In this document: one piece after another, positions 27,988 through 36,059 of the stretch
How the letters are laid out: every line of letters begins with the position of its first letter
Position numbering within the stretch: the first letter of the stretch is position 1
Assembly (NCBI RefSeq): GCF_937927635.1
Contig: NZ_CALBRW010000042.1
Location: forward strand, 24,441-88,440
Direction: 5' to 3'
DNA length: 64,000 nt
Source of the DNA: an uncultured Microbacterium sp.
GTDB taxonomy: Bacteria; Actinomycetota; Actinomycetes; Actinomycetales; Microbacteriaceae
Position numbers and translations under genes: made by a program
The notes under the pieces: model-generated
Databases searched by the model: none
What the model was told of the DNA's origin: nothing
The model's input: only the letters and a program-made list of their open reading frames with translations

Positions 27988-28028
27988 GGGCGAGAACTGC
28001 CGCGCGGGGCGAGAACTGCAGCGCGGGG
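27972..28028 (-). repeat. Element A, right outer array: three 19-bp repeats
   Basis: Three tandem 19-bp units start at 27972, 27991 and 28010, each beginning CGAGAACTGC, in inverted orientation to the left array. The last unit is the exact complement of the first left unit. The remaining 135 bases to the next gene start hold no feature I can support. Confidence 0.92.
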
Positions 28029-28163
28029 TCGCAGGAGGCCGTCATACCTGCGGCGCGCGCTCACAGCCGAATTCTGTAAGATCGTGCGCACCATGGACGA
28101 CCCTCCCTCTTGTAGTACCAGGCCCCACCGCCCGCACCTCGCGATCGACGAGGACTTCAGCTG

Positions 28164-29486
28164 ATGGAATACGTGCTGCTGGGCGTGGGGCTCCTGCTCA
28201 TCGTCGGGACCGGCCTGTTCGTGGCCAGCGAGTTCGCGCTGGTCAATCTGGATCGCGCCGAGCTGGAGGCGCGCCAGGCGCGCGGCGAATCCCGGCTGAT
28301 GCTGACCATCCGCGCGCTGAAGATCACCTCCACGCACCTGTCCTCGGCGCAGCTGGGCATCACCCTGACCACGCTGCTGACCGGATACACCATGGAACCG
28401 GCGATCTCCAAGCTGCTGGCGCCGGTGCTGGAGGCATGGGGAACGCCGGATGCCGCGGCCGTGCCCATCTCGGTGACGGTGTCGATGCTGGTGGCGACGT
28501 TCCTGTCGATGATCCTCGGCGAGCTGGTCCCGAAGAACTTCGCGCTCGCTCTTCCCGTCGCGACGGCCAAGCTCGTGATTCCGTTCCAGACCGCGTTCAC
28601 GGTGGTGTTCAGGCCCGCCGTGATGCTGCTGAACGGCAGTGCCAACGCGGTGCTGCGCGCCATGGGCATCGAGCCCAAGGAGGAGCTCTCGGGAGCGCGC
28701 AGCGCCGAGGAGCTGTCCTCGCTCGTGCGCCGATCGGCCAGCCAGGGCGTGCTGGAGGAGGACACCGCCACGCTGCTGGACCGCAGCCTGACCTTCGCCC
28801 GCCTCACTGCCGACGACATCATGACCCCGCGGCCCAGCATGCACGCCATTTCCGTCGGCGACAGCGCCGACGACGTCATCCGCCTGGCCCGCAGCACCGG
28901 GCACAGCCGGTTCCCCGTCTACGACGACGACCTCGACGACATCACCGGCGTCGTGCATCTGAAGGCCGCCGTGGGCGTACCCCGCGAGAAGCGGCTGGAG
29001 GTGCCCGTCGGGGCGCTCAGCACTGAGCCGCTGCGCGTACCCGAGACCGTGCACCTGGACGTGCTGGTCGCGGAGCTGCGCTCCAAGGGCTACCAGATGG
29101 CCATCGTCGTGGACGAGTACGGCGGCACCGCAGGCATCGTGACGCTGGAGGATCTCATCGAGGAGATCGTGGGCGAGGTGTTCGACGAGCACGACCGTTC
29201 TCGTGCGGGGATCGTGCGCCGCGTGGACTCCATCACCTTCCCGGGTGAGCTGCGCCCCGACGAACTGCTGGCCCGCACCGGCATCGAGGTGCCGGAGGGC
29301 GAGGTGTACGACACCGTCGCCGGCTACATGATGAGCGTCCTGGAGCGCGTGCCCGCGCAGGGCGACCAGGTGCGCATCGAGACCGGCACGCTGAGCGTCG
29401 TGCACATGGACGGCCGTCGCATCGACCGCATCCGCTACGTCGCCGACCCGGTGCCGGCGACCGACGAGCAGGGGGCGGACCGATGA
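28164..29486 (+). CDS. CNNM/CBS-domain membrane protein (HlyC/CorC family) 1
   Basis: This is a 440-residue protein. The N-terminal CNNM domain has about four membrane helices (EYVLLGVGLLLIVGTGLFVASEFALVNLDRAE). Two CBS domains follow (DIMTPRPSMHAIS... and VDEYGGTAGIVTLEDLIEEIVGEV), then a C-terminal CorC_HlyC domain. The family is linked to magnesium or cobalt efflux and membrane repair, with ATP sensing by the CBS pair. It overlaps the next CNNM gene by 4 bases (ATGA). The pair works together in many actinobacteria. Confidence 0.92.
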   Translation: MEYVLLGVGLLLIVGTGLFVASEFALVNLDRAELEARQARGESRLMLTIRALKITSTHLSSAQLGITLTTLLTGYTMEPAISKLLAPVLEAWGTPDAAAVPISVTVSMLVATFLSMILGELVPKNFALALPVATAKLVIPFQTAFTVVFRPAVMLLNGSANAVLRAMGIEPKEELSGARSAEELSSLVRRSASQGVLEEDTATLLDRSLTFARLTADDIMTPRPSMHAISVGDSADDVIRLARSTGHSRFPVYDDDLDDITGVVHLKAAVGVPREKRLEVPVGALSTEPLRVPETVHLDVLVAELRSKGYQMAIVVDEYGGTAGIVTLEDLIEEIVGEVFDEHDRSRAGIVRRVDSITFPGELRPDELLARTGIEVPEGEVYDTVAGYMMSVLERVPAQGDQVRIETGTLSVVHMDGRRIDRIRYVADPVPATDEQGADR

Positions 29487-30538
29487 GCGACTGGGCGGGC
29501 CTGGTGTGGCTGGTCGTGCTGCTGATGGGCAACGCGTTCTTCGTCGGCGGCGAGTTCGCCGTGATCTCTTCGCGCCGATCCCAGATCGAGCCGCTGGCCG
29601 AGCGCGGCTCCCGCGCGGCGAAGACGGCTCTGTACGCCATGGAGCACGCCACGCTCATGCTGGCGACCTCGCAGCTGGGCATCACGATCTGCTCGCTGCT
29701 GATCCTGAACGTCTCCGAACCTGCGATCCATCACCTTCTGGAGATCCCGATGCATGCGCTGGGCTGGGATCCCTCGCTCATCGGCGTGGTCGCGTTCGTG
29801 GTCACCCTGGCGCTGGTGTCGTTCCTGCACGTGGTGTTCGGCGAGATGGTGCCGAAGAACCTCGCGTTCTCGGTGCCCGACCGGGCGGTGCTGATCCTCG
29901 CGCCCCCGCTGGTGTGGATCTCCCGGGTGTTCCGGCACGTGATCCGGCTGCTGAACGGCTCGGCGAACATCGTGCTGAGGATGTTCGGCGTGGAGCCGAA
30001 GAACGAGGCCGCCTCGACGTTCACGATCGAGGAGGTCGCGACCATCGTCGACCGCTCCCGCCGCGAGGGTGTGCTGGAGGACAGCTCCGGGGCGGTCGCC
30101 GCCGCGGTCGAATTCACGGACAAGAAGGCTCGCGATGTCGCCGTGCCTCTGGCCGACCTGATCACTCTGCCCGAGACGGCCAGCCCCGCGGATGTGGAGC
30201 GCGCGGTCTCGCGCTACGGGTTCTCGCGGTACGTGATCGTCGACGACCAGCAGCAGGCGGTCGGCTACGTGCATCTGAAGGACGTGCTGCGCGCCGCGCT
30301 GGACTCCGACGAGAACCTGGACGCGCCGCTGCCGGCCAAGCGGATCCACCACATGATCCCCGTGCAGGAGGACACCGACCTCGAGGACGCCCTGGCGGCC
30401 ATGCGCCGTGCGGGCCGTCACCTGGCGAAGGTGCGGGATGCCGCCGGGGAGACCACCGCGGTGCTGTTCCTGGAGGACATCCTCGAGGAGCTCGTCGGCG
30501 AGGTGCAGGATGCCACGCGCCGCGGTTATGGCCGCTGA
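29483..30538 (+). CDS. CNNM/CBS-domain membrane protein (HlyC/CorC family) 2
   Basis: This 351-residue paralogue of the upstream gene has a CNNM membrane domain (WLVVLLMGNAFFVGGEFAVISSRRSQIEPLAERGS) and a CBS pair. It lacks the C-terminal CorC_HlyC domain, so it is about 90 residues shorter. It is translationally coupled to the first gene and probably forms a hetero-complex with it. Its stop codon lies within a 22-bp tandem repeat that runs into the intergenic space. Confidence 0.9.
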   Translation: MSDWAGLVWLVVLLMGNAFFVGGEFAVISSRRSQIEPLAERGSRAAKTALYAMEHATLMLATSQLGITICSLLILNVSEPAIHHLLEIPMHALGWDPSLIGVVAFVVTLALVSFLHVVFGEMVPKNLAFSVPDRAVLILAPPLVWISRVFRHVIRLLNGSANIVLRMFGVEPKNEAASTFTIEEVATIVDRSRREGVLEDSSGAVAAAVEFTDKKARDVAVPLADLITLPETASPADVERAVSRYGFSRYVIVDDQQQAVGYVHLKDVLRAALDSDENLDAPLPAKRIHHMIPVQEDTDLEDALAAMRRAGRHLAKVRDAAGETTAVLFLEDILEELVGEVQDATRRGYGR

Positions 30539-30590
30539 CGTGATCCGTCACGGCCGCTGACGCGATCCGTTACGGCCGCTGACGCGTCAG
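30530..30590. repeat. 22-bp tandem repeat across a stop codon
   Basis: Units begin GGCCGCTGACG at 30530, 30552 and 30574 (2.7 copies). The first contains the stop of the CNNM gene. The last ends in the 12-bp palindrome CTGACGCGTCAG (30579-30590), which reaches the stop of the convergent flavin oxidoreductase. Confidence 0.8.
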
Positions 30591-31657
30591 TCGCGCCAGT
30601 GCGCGCGCTGGTACTGCGGCGGCCAGGGCACCTCGGCGCCCAGCTCGTGCGCGGCCCGCAGGCCGAAGTGCGGGTCGCGCAGCCACTCGCGGCCCGCGAA
30701 CACGGCATCCGCTGCTCCCGAGGAGAGCACCTCCTCGGCCTGTGCTCCGGACGAGATCAGACCGACGGCCGCCGTCGGCACCCGACCGGAGGAGCGGACG
30801 GTCGCCGCGAACGGCACCTGGAACCCCGGACGGTACTCGACCTTGACGCCTGCGAGGATGCCGCCGCTGGACACGTCGACGAGGTCGGCGCCGGCGTCCG
30901 CGGCCCATCGGCCCACCTGCGCGGCCTCCTCAGGCGTGAACCCGCCCTCGGCCCAGTCCGTGGCCGAGAGCCGCACGAACACGGGCAGATCCTCGCCTGC
31001 CACCTCGCGCACGACTCGCACCACGCGCAGCAGGAGGCGTGCGCGGTTCTGGAGCGACCCGCCGTACTCGTCGTCGCGGGCGTTGCTGAGCGGGGAGAGG
31101 AACTCGTGCAGCAGGTAGCCGTGGGCGCCGTGCACTTCGAGCACGTCGAATCCGGCATCCACCGCCCGTCGTGCGGCGTCGGCGAACCCGGTCACGACGC
31201 GTTCGATCCCGCCGGTGTCCAGAGCCTCGGGTGCGGCATAGCCCTCGAAGGCGATCGCGGACGGCGCGACCGTCGGCCAGCCGCCCTCGGCGACGGGCAC
31301 CGTGCCGCGCTGCGCGGCCCACGGCCACCAGGTGGATGCCATCCGTCCGGCGTGCGCGAGCTGGATGCCGATCATGCCGCCGCGCTCGTGCACGTCGGAG
31401 ACGATCTCGGCCCACACGTCGCGCTGCTCGTCGGACCAGATCCCGGTGTCGCGAGGAGAGATGCGCCCCTCCGGGACGACGCCGGTGGCCTCGGCCATGA
31501 TCAGGCCGGCGCCACCGGAGGCGAACTGCGCCAGGTGCGTGCGATGCCAGCGCTGCGGCACGCCGTCCACCACGCTGTACATGCACATCGGCGACACCCA
31601 CAGCCTGTTGCGGAACGTGCGGGAGCGGAAGGACAGCGGTGAGAAGAGCAGGGTCAC
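30587..31657 (-). CDS. Old Yellow Enzyme family NADH:flavin oxidoreductase (YqjM type)
   Basis: This 356-residue FMN-binding TIM-barrel ene-reductase begins with LFSPLSFRSRTFRNRLWVSPMCMYS (the MCMYS motif marks the YqjM class). IQLAHAGR, VHGAHGYLLHEFLSP and YGGSLQNRARLLL are further family motifs. It reduces activated C=C bonds with NAD(P)H, and its physiological substrate is unknown. It is convergent with the CNNM pair and divergent from nnrD. Confidence 0.93.
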   Translation of the reverse strand: MTLLFSPLSFRSRTFRNRLWVSPMCMYSVVDGVPQRWHRTHLAQFASGGAGLIMAEATGVVPEGRISPRDTGIWSDEQRDVWAEIVSDVHERGGMIGIQLAHAGRMASTWWPWAAQRGTVPVAEGGWPTVAPSAIAFEGYAAPEALDTGGIERVVTGFADAARRAVDAGFDVLEVHGAHGYLLHEFLSPLSNARDDEYGGSLQNRARLLLRVVRVVREVAGEDLPVFVRLSATDWAEGGFTPEEAAQVGRWAADAGADLVDVSSGGILAGVKVEYRPGFQVPFAATVRSSGRVPTAAVGLISSGAQAEEVLSSGAADAVFAGREWLRDPHFGLRAAHELGAEVPWPPQYQRAHWRD

Positions 31658-31708
31658 ATCTCGACGCTACCGGCTGGCGGCGGGGCATCGGCGCGCTAGC
31701 GTTGAGTC

Positions 31709-32545
31709 ATGACGCGCGAGTGGACGAGGGCCGACACCGTCGGCTTCCTGCGCATCCCCACCGCGGATGACGACAAGTACTCCCGCGGAGTCGTCGCGCT
31801 GCGCACGGGCTCGGCCGCATACCCCGGCGCCGCGGTGCTGGGCGTCGAGGCCGCCTGGCGCACCGGTGCGGGGTACGTGCGGTATCTGGGCGGCGCGCCG
31901 GACGCCGTCCTGGCCCGGCGTCCGGAGACTGTCGCCGGGCAGGATCTCGGCCGCACCCGCGTGGGCGCGTGGGTGATCGGCTCGGGCACGGATGCCGCGC
32001 ATCGCGGCGACCACGAGGAGGCCGTGCTGCGCCGCATCCTGGCAGGTACGGATCCGGTGGTGGTGGATGCCGGGGCGCTCGACCTCGCACAGGGTGCCGC
32101 GGCTCCCCGTGTGCTGACCCCGCATGCCGGCGAACTCGCGGCGCTGCGTGCGCGGCTCGGGCTCGAGCCCAGGAGCGACCTCGACGGTGACGACCGCCGC
32201 CTCGCCGAGGCCGAGGAGACCGCCTCGGCCCTGGGTGCGGTCGTCCTGAGCAAGGGCGCGCGCACCGTCATCGCCGCCCCGGGCGCGGAGACCATCGTCG
32301 TCGGCGACGGCCCGGTCTGGCTGTCCACGGCGGGCACGGGCGACGTGCTGGCAGGCATCCTCGGCGCGCTGATCGCGGCGAACCCCGCGCGGCCTCTCGC
32401 CGACACGGCGGCCGCGGCCGCATGGCTGCATGGCGCGGCCGCCGCACGGGCATCCGGTGCCGAGCACGGCGCCGTCGGGCATCCGATCGTCGCGATGGAC
32501 GTGGCCGAGGCGCTGCCCGCCACCATCGCGGAGCTGATCGCGTGA
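31709..32545 (+). CDS. nnrD: ADP-dependent NAD(P)H-hydrate dehydratase
   Basis: This 278-residue ribokinase-fold enzyme repairs hydrated NAD(P)H by dehydrating it with ADP (or ATP). Motifs are SRGVVALRTGSAAYPGAAVLG, GAGYVRY, LTPHAGELAAL and STAGTGDVLAGILGAL. No NnrE epimerase domain is fused, so this is the single-domain form. A GT87-type membrane gene follows 16 bases later in the same direction. Confidence 0.92.
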   Translation: MTREWTRADTVGFLRIPTADDDKYSRGVVALRTGSAAYPGAAVLGVEAAWRTGAGYVRYLGGAPDAVLARRPETVAGQDLGRTRVGAWVIGSGTDAAHRGDHEEAVLRRILAGTDPVVVDAGALDLAQGAAAPRVLTPHAGELAALRARLGLEPRSDLDGDDRRLAEAEETASALGAVVLSKGARTVIAAPGAETIVVGDGPVWLSTAGTGDVLAGILGALIAANPARPLADTAAAAAWLHGAAAARASGAEHGAVGHPIVAMDVAEALPATIAELIA

Positions 32546-32561
32546 CGGCGGCGACTGCGCG

Positions 32562-33794
32562 ATGAGGGCGCGGCGCAGGCGCTCCGCCGTGCTGTGGGGG
32601 GTATTCCTCGCCGCGCACGTGCTGGTGGCGTGGCTGGGCTGGGTGCTGCCCAGCCAGCCGATGGGCGACGTCGTGCTGGTGTACCAGCCGTGGTCGACGG
32701 CGGCGCTCGGTGGCCACGACATCGTCGGGATCACCGAGGACTGGGTGTATCCGCAGCTCGCCCTCGCACCGATGCTCCTCGCACAGCTGCTGGCCGTGCC
32801 GTTCGTCGTCGCATTCGGCAAGCTGGGCGCCTATCTGATCGGCTGGGCGCTGCTGGTGACCCTGTGCGACGCGCTGGGCTTCGCAGCGCTCGTGCGGCGC
32901 GGCGGCACGCGCCGCCGCCGTGTCGCCGGCTGGTTCTGGATCGCCGCCCTCGTGCTGCTGGGGCCGATCGCCATGTACCGGATCGACGCGATCACGGTGC
33001 CGCTGGCGGTGGCGGGCGGCCTGTGGCTGGCGCAGCATCCTCGCACCGGCACCGTGCTGCTGACCATCGGCGCCTGGGTGAAGATCTGGCCCGGGGCCCT
33101 GGTGCTGGCGGCCGTCGCCGCCGGCAGACGCGCCTGGCGGGTGCTGGCGACCGCGGCATCCGTCTCGATCGCCATCGTCGTGCTGCTTCTGCTGCTGGGC
33201 GCGGGACAGCACGTGTTCGGCTTCCTGACCGCGCAGGCCGGCCGCGGTCTGCAGATCGAGGCCGTCGCCGCCACGCCGTTCCTGTGGCAGGCGCTGTCCG
33301 GTGCGGCGCGGATCGAGTACAGCTACGACATCCTCACGTTCCAGATCGCCGCGCCGGGAGCGGATGCCGTCTCCTCGGCGCTCACGGCGGTGATGATCGT
33401 CGTGGTCGCGGGCATCCTGCTGCTGGGCGTGCTCCGTGCGCGAGCGGGCGCGGCCTGGCAGCGGCTGCTGCCGCCGCTGGCGCTGGCGCTGGTGACCGGG
33501 CTGATGGCGACCAACAAGGTCGGCTCCCCGCAGTTCCACACCTGGCTGATCGCGCCGGTGGTCCTGTGGTTCGTGTTCGACCGGGCACGCGCCCAGACCG
33601 CCGCCGTGCTGGTGCTCGTGCTGTGCGCCCTGACGTTCACGATCTACCCGCTCACCTACGACGGCCTGCTGCGCGCCGAGGCGCTGCCCATCCTGCTGCT
33701 GAGCGTGCGCAACCTGCTGCTCGTCGTCCTGCTGATCCATGCCGTGCGCGGCATCCTGCGCGCACCGGTCACGCCCGTGGCCGCAACCCCCTGA
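32562..33794 (+). CDS. DUF2029/GT87-like polytopic membrane protein
   Basis: This 410-residue protein has about ten membrane helices. An early acidic loop reads MGDVVLVYQPWSTAALGG, where glycosyltransferases of the GT-C fold carry catalytic acids. It resembles the GT87 (DUF2029) polyprenol-phosphate-mannose transferases of actinobacterial lipoglycan synthesis. No cell-wall partner gene is adjacent, so the acceptor is unknown. The start ATG at 32562 lies 16 bases after nnrD. Confidence 0.75.
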   Translation: MRARRRRSAVLWGVFLAAHVLVAWLGWVLPSQPMGDVVLVYQPWSTAALGGHDIVGITEDWVYPQLALAPMLLAQLLAVPFVVAFGKLGAYLIGWALLVTLCDALGFAALVRRGGTRRRRVAGWFWIAALVLLGPIAMYRIDAITVPLAVAGGLWLAQHPRTGTVLLTIGAWVKIWPGALVLAAVAAGRRAWRVLATAASVSIAIVVLLLLLGAGQHVFGFLTAQAGRGLQIEAVAATPFLWQALSGAARIEYSYDILTFQIAAPGADAVSSALTAVMIVVVAGILLLGVLRARAGAAWQRLLPPLALALVTGLMATNKVGSPQFHTWLIAPVVLWFVFDRARAQTAAVLVLVLCALTFTIYPLTYDGLLRAEALPILLLSVRNLLLVVLLIHAVRGILRAPVTPVAATP

Positions 33795-33828
33795 GCCATC
33801 GTCACCGAACACCACCGGAGGAAGAATC

Positions 33829-34140
33829 ATGCTCGTCGCCTTCTCAGTCGCCCCGTCCGGCAACGGCCGTTCCGGGGACTCCGTGCACGACGCGGTCGCC
33901 GCCGCCGTGCGCGTGGTCCGGGAATCCGGTCTCCCGCACCGCACCACCAGCATGTTCACCGAGGTCGAGGGCCCCGACTGGGACACCGTGATGGACGTCG
34001 TCAAGCGCGCCACCGAGGCCGTCATGCCGTTCGGGTCACGAGTGTCGCTGGTGCTCAAGGCCGACATCCGTCCGGGCTACAGCGGCGAGCTGGATGCCAA
34101 GATCGAGCGGCTGGAGCAGGCCATCGAGGAGCTCGACTGA
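33829..34140 (+). CDS. Thiamine-binding (MTH1187/YkoF-like) family protein
   Basis: This 103-residue protein belongs to the small ferredoxin-like family that includes MTH1187 and YkoF domains (MLVAFSVAPSG...SGLPHRTTSMFTEVEG...GSRVSLVLKADIRPG). The ATG at 33829 has GGAGGAAG upstream. The open frame extends into the previous gene and is trimmed. Members bind thiamine or a related ligand. No TPP riboswitch fits in the 34-base gap upstream. Confidence 0.82.
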   Translation: MLVAFSVAPSGNGRSGDSVHDAVAAAVRVVRESGLPHRTTSMFTEVEGPDWDTVMDVVKRATEAVMPFGSRVSLVLKADIRPGYSGELDAKIERLEQAIEELD

Positions 34141-34142
34141 GC

Positions 34143-34793
34143 ATGCCCGACGAGCAGCCCATGCGGGTCGCCGGCACCGCCGTCGTCCTGCGGGACGGCG
34201 CCGCAGGTCTCGAGACGCTCATGCTGCGCCGCCCCGACCGTGGCTCGTTCGCGGGCGCCTGGGTGTTCCCCGGCGGTCGCGTCGATCCCGGCGACGAGAC
34301 GGATGCCGAGACCGAGACGGATGCCGCTCGCAGGGCGGCGGCGCGCGAGACCCTCGAGGAGGCCGGCATCGGCATCCGAGATCTGACCCTGCTCTCGTGC
34401 TGGACACCTCCGGTGGAGCAGCCGGTGAAGTACCGCACCTGGTTCTTCCTCGCGCGCTTCGCGGAGGGTGACGTGCACGCGAACCCCGGCGAGATCGAGG
34501 AGGCGGTCTGGCTCACGCCGGCGCAGGCGTTCGCGAAGCACGTGGCGGGGGAGCTGACGCTGTTCCCGCCGACCTGGATGACGCTGCGCTTCCTGCTGCC
34601 CCATGCCACCGTCGACGAGTCACTCGCCGCCGCGGGCGACCTCGAACTGTTCGCCACCCGGATGGGATCCGACGAGCGGGGACGCTTCGTGATGTGGGAG
34701 GGCGACGAGCACTACCCCGACCGGCCGGGCACTCCCGGAGCGCGGCATCGCCTGCTGATGGGCGCGCTGCCCTGGGAGTATCGGCGCCGGTAG
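34143..34793 (+). CDS. Nudix hydrolase
   Basis: This 216-residue Nudix protein has an insertion in the Nudix box: GGRVDPGDE is followed by about a dozen Asp/Glu-rich residues before RETLEEAGI. This split box is typical of the NUDT19-like (CoA or acyl-CoA diphosphatase) branch. It starts 2 bases after the thiamine-binding protein stop and probably shares its transcript. The substrate is not determined. Confidence 0.85.
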   Translation: MPDEQPMRVAGTAVVLRDGAAGLETLMLRRPDRGSFAGAWVFPGGRVDPGDETDAETETDAARRAAARETLEEAGIGIRDLTLLSCWTPPVEQPVKYRTWFFLARFAEGDVHANPGEIEEAVWLTPAQAFAKHVAGELTLFPPTWMTLRFLLPHATVDESLAAAGDLELFATRMGSDERGRFVMWEGDEHYPDRPGTPGARHRLLMGALPWEYRRR

Positions 34794-34802
34794 CATTGAC
34801 GG

Positions 34803-36026
34803 GTGACTCCCTCGAATCTCTCGAGGGGTGCGGCGATGAGGGCGCTCCTCTCCCTCGCCATCGGCAGCTTCGGCATCGGCATGACCGAATTCGTGATGAT
34901 GGGCCTGCTCCCCGACATCGCCCAGGATCTGCTGCCCGCTCTGTGGGCGCACAGCCCCGAGCAGGCCATCGGCCAGAGCGGCGTGCTCGTGTCGATGTAC
35001 GCGCTGGGCGTGGTCATCGGGGCGCCGACCATCGCCGCGGCCGTGGCGCGCTATCCCCGTCACCGGGTGATGCTGTGCCTCGCCGTCGCACTGGCCGTCT
35101 TCAACGCGCTGATCGTGGTGCTGCCCGGCTTCGGCCTGGTCGGCATGGCGCGCCTGCTGGCGGGGCTCCCGCATGGCGCCTACTTCGGCATCGGCGCGCT
35201 GGTGGCCGCCGACGTGCTGGGCCCGGGACGGCGCGCGCAGGGCGTCGCGTTCATCCTCACCGGACTCACCATCGCCAACGTCGTCGGCGTGCCCATCGGC
35301 ACGTACCTGGGCCAGCAGTGGGGCTGGCGCGTCGCGTTCCTGGTCGTCACCCTCGTCTTCGCGCTCGCCGCCGCCTGCATCGCCCTGTTCGTGCCCGCCC
35401 ACGAGGGAGACCCCGGGCGCACGCTGCGCTCGGAGCTGGGCGTGTTCCGCTCCTCGCAGATCTGGCTCACCCTGGGCATCGGCGCCATCGGCTTCGGCGG
35501 ATTCTTCGCCGTGTACAGCTACATCGCCCCGCTCGTGACCGAGATCGCCGACGCCCCGCAGTGGGCGGTGCCGATCACCCTCGTGCTGGTGGGCGTGGGC
35601 ATGACCGTCGGCAACATCGCCGGCGGCTACTTCGCCGACCGTGATCTGCGCGCGACCCTTCACCTCGGGCTGGCGGGGCTCGCGGCCGCTCTCGTGCTGC
35701 TGGCGCTGCTGGCATGGTCCTTCGCGGTGCTGGTGATCCTCGCCATGCTCATCGGCGCGCTCTCCGCGATGATCAGCCCCGCCATCCAGACCCGGCTGAT
35801 GGATGTCGCGGGCGACAACCAGTCCATCGCCGCCGCGCTGAACCACTCCGCGCTGAACATCGGCAACAGCCTGGGCGCGTTCCTCGGGGGCGTGGCGATC
35901 ACGCTCGGGTTCGGGTTCGTCGCGCCGGAGTGGGTGGGCGCGGTCCTCGCACTGCTGGGCCTCGGCATCACCGCGATCTCGTACGGCGTCGAGAAGCGCA
36001 CGCTGCGGGCATCCTTCGCGATCTGA
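34803..36026 (+). CDS. MFS transporter, DHA1-type exporter
   Basis: This 407-residue twelve-helix major facilitator has the AraJ/sugar-efflux-like start (ALLSLAIGSFGIGMTEFVMMGLLPDIA). It is probably an exporter of small molecules or drugs. GTG at 34803 is used. ATG at 34836 (MRALLSLAIG), with GAGGGG upstream, is an equally plausible start. An 18-base stretch containing the stop codon is duplicated right after the gene (36009-36026 and 36028-36045). Confidence 0.87.
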   Translation: MTPSNLSRGAAMRALLSLAIGSFGIGMTEFVMMGLLPDIAQDLLPALWAHSPEQAIGQSGVLVSMYALGVVIGAPTIAAAVARYPRHRVMLCLAVALAVFNALIVVLPGFGLVGMARLLAGLPHGAYFGIGALVAADVLGPGRRAQGVAFILTGLTIANVVGVPIGTYLGQQWGWRVAFLVVTLVFALAAACIALFVPAHEGDPGRTLRSELGVFRSSQIWLTLGIGAIGFGGFFAVYSYIAPLVTEIADAPQWAVPITLVLVGVGMTVGNIAGGYFADRDLRATLHLGLAGLAAALVLLALLAWSFAVLVILAMLIGALSAMISPAIQTRLMDVAGDNQSIAAALNHSALNIGNSLGAFLGGVAITLGFGFVAPEWVGAVLALLGLGITAISYGVEKRTLRASFAI

Positions 36027-36045
36027 CGCATCCTTCGCGATCTGA
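36009..36045. repeat. 18-bp tandem duplication across a stop codon
   Basis: GCATCCTTCGCGATCTGA occurs at 36009-36026 (including the MFS stop) and again at 36028-36045, one base apart. It looks like a local duplication, similar in kind to the one at 30530-30590. Confidence 0.85.
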
Positions 36046-36059
36046 GATCGCTCGGCGGC

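Noticed and set aside
26635..28028. CRISPR array
   Set aside because: The 19-bp units are directly adjacent without unique spacers, are inverted on the two sides, and no cas gene is present.
33794..33829. TPP riboswitch before the thiamine-binding protein
   Set aside because: The gap is only 34 bases and lacks the conserved TPP motifs.
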